From CAVTWD01 sp963738325 (GTDB lineage: Bacteria > Actinomycetota > Acidimicrobiia > Acidimicrobiales > Ilumatobacteraceae), in the NCBI GenBank assembly GCA_963738325.1, contig CAVTWD010000001.1:496001-560000 (forward strand): a stretch of 64,000 bases of DNA, given 5' to 3'. Below are positions 18,074 through 27,512 of this stretch, piece by piece (position 1 is the stretch's first letter; each line of letters opens with the position of its first letter). The notes beneath the pieces are model-generated. The model did no database searches. It was given only the letters and a program-made list of their open reading frames with translations, and had not been told where the DNA came from. Made by a program: the position numbers and the translations under genes.

Positions 18074-19892
18074 CGCGGATCGCGGCGAGCAGCCGGCGGT
18101 GCTCGCGGTCCTGCCGCTCCGCGGCCAGCGGCAACTCCCCGGCCGCATGCGCGCGATCACGGTCGGGGAGCAGGGCGTCGTCGCGAGGGCGGGTGGGCAG
18201 CACCCCTTCGGCCAGCCCGACGACGGCGACGTGGTCGAGCTCGAGGCCGACCGCGAGGCCGAGAGGACCGACGAGCACACCGTCGCCGAACCGGCCCCGG
18301 CGACCGAGGTCGGCTTCCAGTTCGAGCTGGAGGGCTCTTCGGAACCGCTCGATCTCGACGCCGGGGGACACCGCGTCGAGATGACCGAGACGGTCCAAGA
18401 CGGCGGCCACCCGATCGGCCGCCTCCTGCTCCTCGGCCGGCCACCGGGCGTGATGCCACTCGCGGCCCAGATGGTCGCGCAGCAGGCGGGACGCGGCGGC
18501 GGCCATGGTTGCCCATGTCTCTTGGGCCGCGACCGCATCGATGCGGTCGAGCAAGTGCAGCACGTAGTCGCGCAGCGCGAGGGCCTGCTCTGCTTCCCGG
18601 CGCCGACGGGCCGAGGCGGGCTCACCACCGGCCTCGGCCTCCCGCTGGCGCATGGAGGCGAGGGTCGTGAGCCGAGCCTCCCAGTCCTTGCGGGTCGTGC
18701 CGACGACCCCGGCCTCGCGCGACAGCCGCTCCCACGCTGCGACAGGGACCGGACTGCCGTCCGCGGCGCGAGGCGGTGCGCCGGCGAGCACGGTGAAGAC
18801 GGCGTCACGCCGCGGTGCGGATGCCCCGAGGGCGAGGAGTTCGACGAGGGTGCGGCCCGTCATGCTGTCGGCGAGACGCCCGGGCGAGGTGCCATTGACG
18901 GGGATGCCCGCAGCGTCGAGGTGCTGATGGAGGAGCGTGGCGTAGCGGGAGTCGCCGGGATGGAAGACGGCGATGCGCTCGAGCGGCGTCCCCTGCCGAA
19001 CAACCGCCACCACCGAACGCACCACGGCGCGGGCTTCCTCGTCGGCATCGGAGGTGGTGACGACGGCGATGGACCCTGGGCTCGGAGGCGGCGCGCCGTC
19101 GGGCCGGCGGCCGGTGAGCCGCTCGACCACACTCAGCGGAGCGGCATCGGCCCCGTCGTCGCCGGTGACTCCGAGGACGACCGTGAGAGGCACGCGGCGG
19201 GCGACGGCAGTGACGAGCTCGATGGCTCCCCGGCTCATGTCCTGCGGCAGGTGCACGATGACGCGACCGAGAGCGGCGGCGAGCGGATGGCCGGCGTCGA
19301 GTACCGCGATGGCTGCGTCAAAGAGGTCGGCCTCGTCGTACCAGCCGGCCAGGCGCGCCTTCACCTGCCGGTCCAGCCGCACGATGTCGGTGGCCTGGCG
19401 GGATGCCCCGGCCAGGCCGGCGAGCGCGCCGGGCGAGAGGTCGGCGAGCTGTCGATGGGCGGTGACGAGCGCCTCTTCGGTGGCCGGATGCGCACGGACC
19501 GGTGCGAAGACCCCGGGGTCGAGGCGCAGCTCCTCCTGCACCGCGGCCAGGACCACCGGATTGGAGACGGGACGGCGGCCTTCTGCGGCCAGGACCGACC
19601 TCCCGAGGAGCTCGGCGAGGCGGTAGGGCGTGAGGAAGGTGACCCCGATGATTCCCGCTTGGGCCCCGAGCGCTCGGCGGGCCGCCACGCCGGCGTAGTT
19701 GGAGGCCACCACCACTGTCAGCGGGGCCAAGGCGTTACCGGCCTTCGCCCGGCGCACGCAGCCGGCCAGGGCGTCGAGGGCGGCGCGGCCGTAGCCCGTG
19801 ACGATCACCTCCGGAGGAGGCGGCAGCGCAGTGCGCGGCGAGGAGGCTCTGGCCACTGACGGCATCGTAGGGACGGGGTGTGACAGAGACAT
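18074..19892 (-). CDS. AddB-like subunit, N-terminal part (frameshifted)
   Basis: Helicase-like N-terminal portion of a PD-(D/E)XK nuclease-family subunit. It begins MSLSHPVPTMPSVARASS (ATG 19892; ATG 19865 is an alternative) and has VVVASNYAGVAARRALG where active helicases carry Walker A, so it is probably a degenerate, non-hydrolysing helicase fold. Coding continues to LLAAIR, then the conserved continuation SSHRVVLTMPRGDLRR is in another frame: one surplus base (or two missing) at 18074-18077. A sequence error is likelier than a true pseudogene because the partner gene and downstream motifs are intact. Confidence 0.75.
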
Positions 19893-19947
19893 TCAGAGGC
19901 GCCAGGGGCGCCGGGTGTCCCGTGCCGCCGCGAACGGGGTGGCGAAA

Positions 19948-20041
19948 CGTGCGGAAGACGCACGGACAGCTGACTCGTTCGGGGTCGACCTGCCGTCAGG
20001 TCGGCAATCGCATGGCCCCGGCGAATCGCCGGCGAATCGCC
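19948..20041. repeat. Intergenic mosaic repeat, locus B
   Basis: Between the AddB-like gene and rpe. Contains hairpin CGTGCGGAAGACGCACG (19948-19964, 6-bp stem), CAGCTGACTCGTTCGG (19967-19982) and two tandem 11-bp odd palindromes GGCGAATCGCC (20020-20030 and 20031-20041). The first parts match locus D and locus A; the CGAATCG core is shared with all loci. Confidence 0.7.
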
Positions 20042-20077
20042 AGCGCCCGGGGGCGCCGGCGCCGGTGTGCCTGTCGC

Positions 20078-20758
20078 TCAGGCGGCTCGTGCCTCGGTGG
20101 CCCGAGCGCGCAGTTCGGCCACCGCGTGGCCGAGCCCGTCGAGGTCACGGTAGAGCGCGGTCCCAGCCACCAGGACGTTGGCGCCGGCGCTGACAGCTCC
20201 GCCGACCGTGTCGGGGGCGATCCCTCCGTCGACTTCCACATCCGTCTCGTGACCGCCCATCTGGACGAGGCGCGCCACCTCGGCGATCTTCGGCTCCATC
20301 GTCTCGAGATACTCCTGGCCGCCGAAGCCCGGGTTCACGGTCATCACCAACACCATGTCGACGAGGTCGAGCACGTTGGCCACCGCTGTGGCCGGAGTCC
20401 CGGGGTTGAGGGCAACGGCCGCCTTCGCTCCCAGTGCTCGCACCTCCTGCAAGGCCCGGTGCAGGTGCACCACCGATTCGGCGTGCACGATGAGCCGCTC
20501 GCAGCCGGCTTCCACGAACCGCTCGGCCAGCGTGCCGGGCGTGAGCATCATGAGATGGGCCTCGAAGGGCAGGGTGGTGTGCGGGCGGCAGGCGGCCACC
20601 ACGTCGGGGCCGAAGGTGAGGTTGGGCACGTACTGGCCGTCCATCACGTCCCACTGGATGCGGTCGGCGCCGGCCGCCTCCAGGGCGGCCACTTCCTCGG
20701 CGAGTCGCGAGAGGTCGGCAGGGAGCACGGACGGGACGATCAACACCGGTCGAGCCAC
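20078..20758 (-). CDS. rpe: Ribulose-phosphate 3-epimerase
   Basis: Interconverts ribulose 5-phosphate and xylulose 5-phosphate in the pentose phosphate pathway; cytoplasmic TIM barrel, 226 aa, normal size. Seen: IVPSVLPADLSRL (S and D of strand 1), WDVMDGQYVPNLTFGP (catalytic Asp and metal residues), FEAHLMMLTPG, MTVNPGFGGQEYLETMEPKI and EVDGGIAPDT (second catalytic Asp). GTG 20758 is chosen because homology starts there and TACCGT lies 7 nt upstream. Divergent from the RNA methyltransferase gene. Confidence 0.95.
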   Translation of the reverse strand: MARPVLIVPSVLPADLSRLAEEVAALEAAGADRIQWDVMDGQYVPNLTFGPDVVAACRPHTTLPFEAHLMMLTPGTLAERFVEAGCERLIVHAESVVHLHRALQEVRALGAKAAVALNPGTPATAVANVLDLVDMVLVMTVNPGFGGQEYLETMEPKIAEVARLVQMGGHETDVEVDGGIAPDTVGGAVSAGANVLVAGTALYRDLDGLGHAVAELRARATEARAA

Positions 20759-20765
20759 GAGCCGG

Positions 20766-20771
20766 ACGGTA
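20766..20771 (-). promoter_or_regulatory. -10 box of leaderless rpe promoter
   Basis: TACCGT on the minus strand ends 7 nt before GTG 20758, without a ribosome-binding site. It lies back-to-back with the box at 20784-20789. Confidence 0.5.
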
Positions 20772-20783
20772 CTCCGGCGGCGG

Positions 20784-20789
20784 TACGGT
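20784..20789 (+). promoter_or_regulatory. -10 box of leaderless RNA methyltransferase promoter
   Basis: TACGGT ends 6 nt before ATG 20796. With the rpe box it makes a divergent pair inside a 37-bp intergenic gap. Confidence 0.5.
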
Positions 20790-20795
20790 GCCCGT

Positions 20796-21961
20796 ATGGC
20801 GCCCGTCGAGCTCCTCGCGACGCGCATGGCGGCCGGCGGCGACGCCCTCTCGCGGGAGCCTTCGGGGCGGGTGGTCTTCGTCCGCGGCGCGCTGCCCGGC
20901 GAGCGGGTGCGAGCGGTCATCACCGAGGAGCGAGTGGACTACGCGCGGGCGAGCGTCGTCGACGTGGTGGCCCCCTCGCCGGCGCGGGTCGACCCGCCCT
21001 GCCCCGCCCTGGCCCGCGGGTGCGGCGGATGCACGTGGCAGCACATCGACCCACGGGCCCAACGAGAGCTGAAGCGAGCCATCGTGGCCGAGGCCCTCAC
21101 GCGCACAGGAGGGTTGGCTGACCCGATCGTCGCCGACGGTCCCGACCTGCCCCCCTTCGGGTTCCGGACGACGCTGCGCCTCGGCGTGCTCGCGGACGGC
21201 GAGACCGGCCTCCGCGCCTGGCACCGCCACGACCTCATCGGCCTGGACGCGTGCCTCATCGCCCATCCCCTGCTGGACGAGCTGCTCGACGTCGAGTGCC
21301 CGGGAGCGACCGCGGTCACGCTCCGGTGCGGCGCGCGCACCGGCGATCGCCTCGCCCTGATCCACCCTCTCCAGGCCGCCGGGCGCTCCGTCCTCCCGCC
21401 CGACGTCGCCGTTGGTCGCGACGCCCACCTCCGCGAGGAGGTCGCCGGCCGGACGTTCCGGGTCAGCGCCCGCTCGTTCTTCCAGAGCCGTGCCGACGGG
21501 GCGGACGCGCTCGTCGCCGAGGTCTGGGCGCCGCCGGCCTCGAGCCTCCGCGGGTCCTCGTGGACGCCTACGCCGGAGTCGGTGTCTTGGGCGCCAGCCT
21601 CGGCCAGGGAGCGGAGGTCGTCGCCATCGAGTCCTCCCGGGCCGCCTGCGCCGACGCTCGGACCAATCTCTCGGGGCAGCCGGCCAAGGTCCTCTGCCTC
21701 GACGTGGCCCGCTGGCGAGCCCGCCGGGCCGACCTCGTCATCGCCGACCCGCCCCGGCAAGGCTTGGGCAAGCCCGGTGTCGCGGCCCTCGCCGCGGCGC
21801 GGGCTCCGAGGTTCGTGTTGGTGAGCTGCGACCCCGTCGCCCTCGCCCGCGATGCTCGTCTCCTCGGCGGCGCGGGGTACCGACACGAACGGACCACGCT
21901 CGTCGATCTCTTCCCCCACACGCCGCACATCGAGACGGTGAGCGCCTTCACCCTCGGGTGA
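20796..21961 (+). CDS. TrmA/RlmD-type 5-methyluridine RNA methyltransferase (frameshifted)
   Basis: SAM-dependent RNA (uracil-C5) methyltransferase, about 388 aa. It starts with a short TRAM-like region, then Fe-S cysteines in CPALARGCGGCTW; after the break come VDAYAGVGVLGASL (SAM motif I), ADLVIADPPRQGLG and the nucleophile loop VLVSCDPVALARD. The frame changes at the G run 21526-21528: one extra G restores a single reading frame (VWGAAGLEPPRVLV), so a missed G is likely. Whether the target is tRNA U54 or 23S rRNA cannot be told. Divergent from rpe. Confidence 0.85.
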
Positions 21962-21986
21962 TCCGCCGTCGCGTCCGCTCCGTAGA

Positions 21987-22570
21987 GTGAGTGTGCGAGA
22001 GGAGCTCGCCGACGCGTCCGACGCGGCCCTGGTCCTCGCCATCGGCCGGTACCGGCAAGAGGCACTGGCCGAGGCCTACCGCCGCCATGCGGGCGCTGTC
22101 TTCGGGCTCGCTCGCCGGTTGCTGTCCGATCAGGCTCTCGCGGAGGAAGTGGTGCAGGAGGTCTTCCTGCGACTCTGGAACCAGCCGGAACGCTTCGACC
22201 CCGACCGGGGGTCGTTGCGCAGCTACCTGCTGGCGCAGACCCATGGGCGCTCGGTCGACCTGCTGCGCTCCGAGACAGCTCGGCGCAACCGTGAGGAACG
22301 CGAGGCGCGCTCGACGGCCGAAGCCGGATACGACCTCGAGCACGAGGTGTGGGACCTCGCCACGGCCGAGCAGGTCCGCCAGGCGCTGTCCGCCCTCCCG
22401 GCGGGGAACGGACCGCCATCGAGATGGCGTACTTCCGAGGGCACACCTACCGCGAGGTCGCCGCGCGTCTCGGCGAGCCCGAGGGCACGGTGAAGAGCCG
22501 GATCCGCACTGGGCTCAAGCGGCTTCGTAGCGGGCTGGCCGACGTCGGCCTCGCCCTGGGTGAGTCGTGA
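21987..22570 (+). CDS. ECF-type RNA polymerase sigma factor (frameshifted)
   Basis: About 194 aa. Region 2 is in LAEAYRRHAGAVFGLARRLL and QEVFLRLWNQPERFDPDRG; region 4 is in GERTAIEMAYFRGHTYREVA and PEGTVKSRIRTGLKRL. The frame breaks inside the G run 22403-22406 (LSALPAGE); one more G restores it. The stop overlaps the anti-sigma start (TGATG), which fits the SigK/RskA type of paired genes. GTG 21987 is the upstream start; TAGAGT just overlaps it, so the true start may be slightly downstream, at GTG 21993. Confidence 0.85.
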
Positions 22571-23310
22571 TGACGCTGCGACCTGAGGAGATCGAGGAGC
22601 TCCTCGGGGCTTACGCGCTGGATGCCGTCGACGACGACGAACGTCGCCAGATCGAGGAGTACCTGGCGACCAACCCCCGCGCCCGCGCCGAGTTGCAGCA
22701 GCACCGCGAGGTGGCGACCATGCTGGCCATCACGGGCGCGCCGGCACCCGAAGGCCTCTGGGACCGCATCGCCGCCAGCATCGAAGGTCAAGCCCCCGAG
22801 CCCGGACCCGAGCTGGCGAAGGTGCTGCCGCACCGGCGCCGTCCTTGGGGCGTGATCGCGGCCGGCGCCATCGCCGCCGTCGCCGCCGCGGTGGTCGCCA
22901 TCCTCGGGATCGGCTTCGTCGACCGGGGTCGGCAGGTCGATCGGTTGCAGCAACAGGCGGGAGCCAACGTCGACCTGCAGCGGATGTTCGCTCAGGCCGC
23001 GGCCGACCCTCACGCCACGCTCGTCAACCTCGTGTCACCCGACGGAGCGCTCAACGCCCGCGCCGTCATCGAGCCGAACGGCACGGGCTTTCTCGCCGCG
23101 CAGGATCTGCCGGCGCTGACCGACCGCGTGTACCAGCTCTGGGGGGCGATCGGCGACAAGTTGATCTCGCTCGGCGTGCTCGGGCCGCATCCCGGCGTCG
23201 TCACCTTCTCGGCGTCGGGCGACCTCAAGGCCCTCGCCGTCACCACTGAGCAACCCGGCGGCGTGGTGGTGTCGCGGCAACCGGCCGCGCTGAAAGGCGT
23301 CGTCGTGTAG
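22570..23310 (+). CDS. RskA-like anti-sigma factor
   Basis: 246 aa membrane protein predicted to hold the preceding sigma factor at the membrane. The N-terminal cytoplasmic helical domain includes LLGAYALDAVDDDERRQIE; a single membrane helix (GVIAAGAIAAVAAAVVAILG) is at about residues 95-115; the extracytoplasmic domain has the RskA C-terminal pattern YQLWGAIGDKLISLGVLG. Overlap with the sigma gene implies coupled translation. Confidence 0.88.
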   Translation: MTLRPEEIEELLGAYALDAVDDDERRQIEEYLATNPRARAELQQHREVATMLAITGAPAPEGLWDRIAASIEGQAPEPGPELAKVLPHRRRPWGVIAAGAIAAVAAAVVAILGIGFVDRGRQVDRLQQQAGANVDLQRMFAQAAADPHATLVNLVSPDGALNARAVIEPNGTGFLAAQDLPALTDRVYQLWGAIGDKLISLGVLGPHPGVVTFSASGDLKALAVTTEQPGGVVVSRQPAALKGVVV

Positions 23311-23335
23311 CGGCGCGTTGATCGCGCCGACCGGG

Positions 23336-23722
23336 TCAGCGGCGCAGCGAAGCCACCTGGGCCGTATCGAGGTACTCCTCGATGCGCCGGATGCGACCGT
23401 CGCGCACCTCGACCCGCATCATCGCCGGTACCTCCATGGCCTCGCCCGCTTCCGTCGTGGCCCGTAGCACGTGCTGTTGGACGAAGCCGTCGTCGAGCAC
23501 CACTCGGCGGACCTCCTCGTAGCGCAAACCGCCGAGGTGACGCCCGAGCCACGCCAGCACGCGGAGGTTGTCCGCCCGCCCTTGGTCCTGTTGGTCGTAG
23601 TTGTGCCAGACGGCGGCGTCGGGCGTGTAGCAGTCGGCCACGGCCGCCACGTCACCCTGTTCGATGGCATTGAAGAACCGCTCCGCCAGCGCGTTGATGG
23701 CTTCGGCGCCTTCGAGGGTCAT
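23336..23722 (-). CDS. SnoaL/NTF2-like fold protein
   Basis: 128 aa small cone-shaped alpha+beta fold, as in limonene-epoxide hydrolase, ketosteroid isomerase and SnoaL. Seen: AINALAERFFNAIEQGDVAA followed by the typical CYTPDAAVWHNYD and a DGRIRRIEEYLD ending. Ligand or reaction unknown. Start ATG 23722; a TACGTT box sits 6 nt upstream. Convergent with the anti-sigma gene. Confidence 0.82.
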   Translation of the reverse strand: MTLEGAEAINALAERFFNAIEQGDVAAVADCYTPDAAVWHNYDQQDQGRADNLRVLAWLGRHLGGLRYEEVRRVVLDDGFVQQHVLRATTEAGEAMEVPAMMRVEVRDGRIRRIEEYLDTAQVASLRR

Positions 23723-23728
23723 GGGACG

Positions 23729-23734
23729 AACGTA
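23729..23734 (-). promoter_or_regulatory. -10 box of leaderless SnoaL-like gene
   Basis: TACGTT on the minus strand ends 6 nt before ATG 23722, with no Shine-Dalgarno. Confidence 0.45.
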
Positions 23735-23810
23735 GCGGGCCGAGACCCGGCACGGTTCGGCCCCGCGGCTCCTAGGGTGAGATCGCAGGATCACCGTGCG
23801 AGGAGACGGC

Positions 23811-24254
23811 ATGAAGCGGATCGTCGTGGGTGTCGACGGGTCCGAAGGAGCCCGCCGAGCCCTCTCCTGGGCCATGGACGAGGCGGCACGGTGGGGCGCG
23901 ACGCTCGTGGCCATCCACGCGTGGGCGGTGCCCGTCATGGCGGGCCCGACAGGCCTCACGCCACTGGCCATCCCCGACACCCTCGAGTTGCAGAAGGCGG
24001 CAGAGGATTTCCTCGCCAACAGCGTCACCGAAGCGCGTCGTGGGCGCGCCGACATCTCGGTCGAGCAGCTCGTCGTCGAGGCTCCAGCCGCGGAAGCGCT
24101 CCTCGACGCCGCCCGCAGTGCCGATCTCCTGGTCGTCGGCTCGCGGGGGCACGGCGGGTTCGTGGGGCTGCTGCTGGGTTCGGTGAGCCAGCACTGCGCG
24201 CACCATGCGTCGTGCCCCGTGGTCGTCGTCCCGGCCGTCAGGGACGCGTCGTAG
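23811..24254 (+). CDS. Universal stress protein (UspA family)
   Basis: 147 aa single-domain Usp. It begins MKRIVVGVDGSEGARRALSW and has the ATP-binding signature G-x2-G-x9-G-S in GSRGHGGFVGLLLGSVS, so it is of the nucleotide-binding type. GAGGAG at 23800-23805 fits ATG 23811 rather than the in-frame ATG at 23796. Role in stress or dormancy is a family expectation only. Confidence 0.9.
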   Translation: MKRIVVGVDGSEGARRALSWAMDEAARWGATLVAIHAWAVPVMAGPTGLTPLAIPDTLELQKAAEDFLANSVTEARRGRADISVEQLVVEAPAAEALLDAARSADLLVVGSRGHGGFVGLLLGSVSQHCAHHASCPVVVVPAVRDAS

Positions 24255-24297
24255 TCCGAGCGCGGCCGGCGGGGGGCGTACCGAGGAGACTGAGGCC

Positions 24298-25167
24298 GTG
24301 CTCTGCACCTTCGGCGATCTGCTCGACGACGTCGTCGTGTGGCTGCGCGCCCCCATCGTCTCCGCCACCGACACGCCGGCGCGCGTGTTCCACCGTCGGG
24401 GCGGCAGCGCGGCCAACGTCGCCGCCTTCGCCGCGCAAACGGGCACGCCGAGCCGGTTCATCGGCCAGGTGGGCGACGACCCGGCGGGCCGGGCGCTGCT
24501 CGCGACGTTGGTCGGCGAAGGGGTCGACGCGCGAGTGCGCTCCTTCGGGAGGACGGGCACGGTCGTCGTGCTCGTCGAGCCGGGCGGTGAGCGGACGATG
24601 CTCACGGACCGCGGCAGCGCGCCCCAGCTCGAGGCCGTTCCTGACGACTGCCTCGACGGCATCTCGTGGTTGCACCTCACGGCCTACTCGTTCGCGGCAG
24701 AGCCGGTTGGCACCACCGCCTACGGGTTGGTGACCGAGGCGCGGGCACGCGGGGCCGGCCTCAGTATCGACGCCTCTTCTCGGCGCTTGCTCGACGATCT
24801 CGGCGCCGCCGCGTTCCTCGCCCTGGTAGAGGAGCTCGCCCCGGATCTGCTGCTGGCGAACGAGGCCGAGGCGGGCGCGCTCGGCGCAGCCGGCGGCGCC
24901 ATCCCCCGACGGGTCGGGGCCCTGATCGTGAAACGCGGCGCCGCGCCTACTCGGCTCTTGATCCGCGGTGAGCCCGCGGTCGAAGTGCCGGTGGCCGCCC
25001 TTGACGGCGTGGCGGACACGACGGGCGCGGGCGACGCCTTTGCGGCCGGCTTCCTGAGCGCCCTCCTTCGCGGCGACGAGCCGGTGGCCGCGGTGTCAGC
25101 CGGCCACACGTTGGCGGCTTCCGTCCTGCGCCGACCGGGCGCCGACCTCGCCGTCGAGGCGCCCTGA
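24298..25167 (+). CDS. PfkB-family carbohydrate kinase, probable pseudouridine kinase
   Basis: 289 aa ribokinase-fold kinase. Seen: FHRRGGSAANVAAFAAQTG (substrate-binding GGxxxN), FIGQVGDDPAGR, and the catalytic signature DTTGAGDAFAAGFLSALL near residue 240. It lies 25 bp before psuG, so it may phosphorylate pseudouridine to feed that enzyme; this assignment is from context. GTG 24298 is preceded by GAGGAG about 9 nt upstream. Confidence 0.85.
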   Translation: MLCTFGDLLDDVVVWLRAPIVSATDTPARVFHRRGGSAANVAAFAAQTGTPSRFIGQVGDDPAGRALLATLVGEGVDARVRSFGRTGTVVVLVEPGGERTMLTDRGSAPQLEAVPDDCLDGISWLHLTAYSFAAEPVGTTAYGLVTEARARGAGLSIDASSRRLLDDLGAAAFLALVEELAPDLLLANEAEAGALGAAGGAIPRRVGALIVKRGAAPTRLLIRGEPAVEVPVAALDGVADTTGAGDAFAAGFLSALLRGDEPVAAVSAGHTLAASVLRRPGADLAVEAP

Positions 25168-25192
25168 TGCTGCGCGCCGTCGATGCGCCCTG

Positions 25193-26104
25193 ATGTTGGA
25201 CGTCACGCTCAGCGTCGAGGTCGCCGACGCCCTCGCGGCGGGTGCACCCGTGGTCGCCCTCGAGTCGACGATCTTCTCCCACCTCGGCCTGCCGAGCCCG
25301 GCCAACGCCGAGGCCTTGGCTCGCTGCGTCGGCGCCATCCGGGCGGGCGGGGCGGTGCCCGCGGTGACGGCCGTGCTCGACGGTGTGGCGAGGGTGGGCG
25401 TGGGCGAGGGCGACGAGGCGCGCATCCTCGGACCGGCCCGCAAGGTGGCCGAGCGCGATCTCGGCGTGGCCCTCGCCCAGCGCTGGGACGTCGGAGCCAC
25501 CACCGTCTCGGCCTCGCTCGCGCTGGCGCACCGGGTGGGCATCGCCTTGTTCGCCACCGGAGGGATCGGGGGCGTGCACCGTGGCGACCGCGGCGACGTC
25601 AGCGCCGACCTCGGGGCGCTCGCCGCCCATCCGGTCGTGACCGTCTGCGCTGGGGCCAAGGCCTTCCTCGACCTCCCCCGGACCCTCGAGGAGCTCGAAC
25701 GGATCGGCGTCCCTGTGCTCGGCTGGCACCATGACTGGTTCCCTGCCTTCTACGCCCGGTCATCGGGGCTGCCGGTGCCTCATCGCGTCGAGTCCGCGGG
25801 CGAGGTGGCCGCCGCGTTCGCGGCGAGGCCGCGCCCGAACGTCGGCATCCTCCTCACCGTGCCGATCCCAGAGCCCGACGAGCTCGATCAGGCCACGCTC
25901 GACGCTGCCACCGCAGACGCCCTCGCCGAGGCCGACCGGCTCGAGATCACAGGCCCCGCGGTAACACCATTCGTGCTGGCTCGCATCGCCAGCGCGACGG
26001 CCGGCCGCAGCGTCCCTGCCAACTTGTCGCTGGCGGAGCACAACGCCGCCGTCGCGGCGGAAGTCGCGGTGGCGATCGCGGGCGCGGCCGAAGCCTCCCC
26101 GTAG
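25193..26104 (+). CDS. psuG: Pseudouridine-5'-phosphate glycosidase
   Basis: Cleaves the C-C glycosidic bond of pseudouridine 5'-phosphate to uracil and ribose 5-phosphate, using Mn2+. 303 aa, normal size. Conserved blocks: ALESTIFSHLGLPSP (family has ALEST.I.HG.P), GGAVPAVTAVLDG, DVGATTVSASLALA, FATGGIGGVHRG (metal and phosphate region) and HHDWFPAFYARSSG. Downstream of the PfkB kinase with a 25-bp gap; the two together would form a pseudouridine salvage route. Confidence 0.93.
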   Translation: MLDVTLSVEVADALAAGAPVVALESTIFSHLGLPSPANAEALARCVGAIRAGGAVPAVTAVLDGVARVGVGEGDEARILGPARKVAERDLGVALAQRWDVGATTVSASLALAHRVGIALFATGGIGGVHRGDRGDVSADLGALAAHPVVTVCAGAKAFLDLPRTLEELERIGVPVLGWHHDWFPAFYARSSGLPVPHRVESAGEVAAAFAARPRPNVGILLTVPIPEPDELDQATLDAATADALAEADRLEITGPAVTPFVLARIASATAGRSVPANLSLAEHNAAVAAEVAVAIAGAAEASP

Positions 26105-26107
26105 GCT
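26102..26107 (+). promoter_or_regulatory. -10 box of leaderless NDH-2 promoter
   Basis: TAGGCT ends 7 nt before ATG 26115 and overlaps the psuG stop codon; no ribosome-binding site is seen. Confidence 0.5.
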
Positions 26108-26114
26108 TGAGGGC

Positions 26115-27372
26115 ATGGCCCGGCGCCATCGTGTCGTGATCGTCGGAGCGGGCTTCGGTGGGCTCTCGGCCGCCAAGGCGCTGCGGGGCGAACCGGTCGA
26201 GGTCGTCCTGGTCGATGCGAGCAACTTCCATCTCTTCCAGCCGTTGCTGTACCAGGTGGCCACCTGCGGCCTCGGCGCCGACGACATCGCTTACCCGCTG
26301 CGGGGCATCTTCCACCGCCAGCGCAATGTCGACGTCGTGATGGGCCGGGTCGTCGGCGGGGATCTCGCCGCCCGCGAGCTGCACCTCGAGGCGGCCACCA
26401 CGGTCGGTTACGACAGCCTGGTGCTGGCGGCCGGCGCCGTCACGGAGACCTACGGCGTCAGCGGCGTCAACGAGCACACGTTCGGGCTGAAGCATCTGCA
26501 AGACGCGCTGGCGCTGCGCAACCACGTGCTGCGCCGGTTCGAGCACGCCGCCTCGGACGCGGGCAGCGTTGCCGATGGCGCCCTGAACGTCGTGATCGTG
26601 GGAGGCGGCCCGACCGGAGTCGAGCTGGCGGGAGGCATGGCCGAGCTGTTCTCCCGGGTGTTGCGCAAGGACTTCCAGAACCTCGACGTGCGCAGGGCGC
26701 GCGTCGTCCTCATCGAGGCCACCGACCGGGTGCTCGGCACGTTCAGCCCCTGGCTGTCCGAGCGGGCGCTGCGCTCGTTGCGCCACCTCGGGGTCGAGGT
26801 GCTGCTCGGCGCGACCGTCGACAAGGTCGAGGCCACTGCCGTCCACCTGCACGACGGCACCCGGGTCCCCACGCACACGCTGGTGTGGGCGGCCGGTGTA
26901 CGCCGCGAGCGGTCTCGCCGCCGACCTCGGCCTGCCCGTGGCCCCCAACGGGCGGGTGGTCGTGGAGTTCGATCTCTCCGTCTCGGGCCACCCCGAGATC
27001 TGGGCCATCGGCGATGTGGCGGCGCCGGTGGGTCGCGACGGCCGGCCCCTCCCGCAGCTCGCGGCCGTCGCCATTCAGGCCGGCCGCCACGCCGCGGACC
27101 AGGTCCTGGCCCGGCTCGACGGCCGCCCGCCGTCGCCGTTCCGCTACCGCGACAAGGGGACGATGGCCACGATCGGTCGTAACCGCGGGATCGCCCAGCT
27201 CGCCGGCGGGATCGAGCTGTGGGGTTGGCCCGGCTGGGTGGCCTGGCTCGGCCTGCACATCCTGGAGCTCATCGGGTTCCGCAACCGGGCCAACGTGCTC
27301 GTCAACTGGGGTTGGAACTACCTGACCTACGACCGGGGCGCCCGCCTGATCGTCGAGGCGGGGCCGGATTAG
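26115..27372 (+). CDS. ndh: Type II NADH dehydrogenase (frameshifted)
   Basis: Single-subunit, non-proton-pumping NADH:quinone oxidoreductase at the inner face of the membrane, about 419 aa. FAD site VIVGAGFGGLSAAKAL at the N-terminus, NADH site VVIVGGGPTGVELAGGMAEL near residue 160, then IWAIGDVAAP and a C-terminal amphipathic region (GWPGWVAWLGLHILELIGF) for membrane attachment. The frame breaks at 26903-26904, where removing one C gives the expected VWAAGVRASGLAADLG. Ends opposite the glycosyltransferase operon. Confidence 0.9.
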
Positions 27373-27400
27373 TCACGGGGGACCTTCCCCGGGAAGCCAA

Positions 27401-27474
27401 CCGGCGAATCGTTGCCGGCGGACCAGGCGGCTGATCGTGCGGAACGCACTGCTCGTTCGGCTGCCCGGTTCGGG
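27401..27474. repeat. Intergenic mosaic repeat, locus C
   Basis: In the 140-bp gap between the convergent NDH-2 and glycosyltransferase genes. Contains CCGGCGAATCGTTGCCGG (27401-27418), hairpin GTGCGGAACGCAC (27437-27449) and GCTCGTTCGGCTGCCCGGTT (27451-27470), the same order of parts as loci B and D with small changes. Confidence 0.65.
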
Positions 27475-27512
27475 ACCGGATTGGTGGCGAAGGGCAGACG
27501 AGGACCTCGGCG

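Noticed and set aside
15208..19859. Long plus-strand frames opposite the helicase-nuclease genes
   Set aside because: They mirror the codon positions of the real genes and show no conserved motif.
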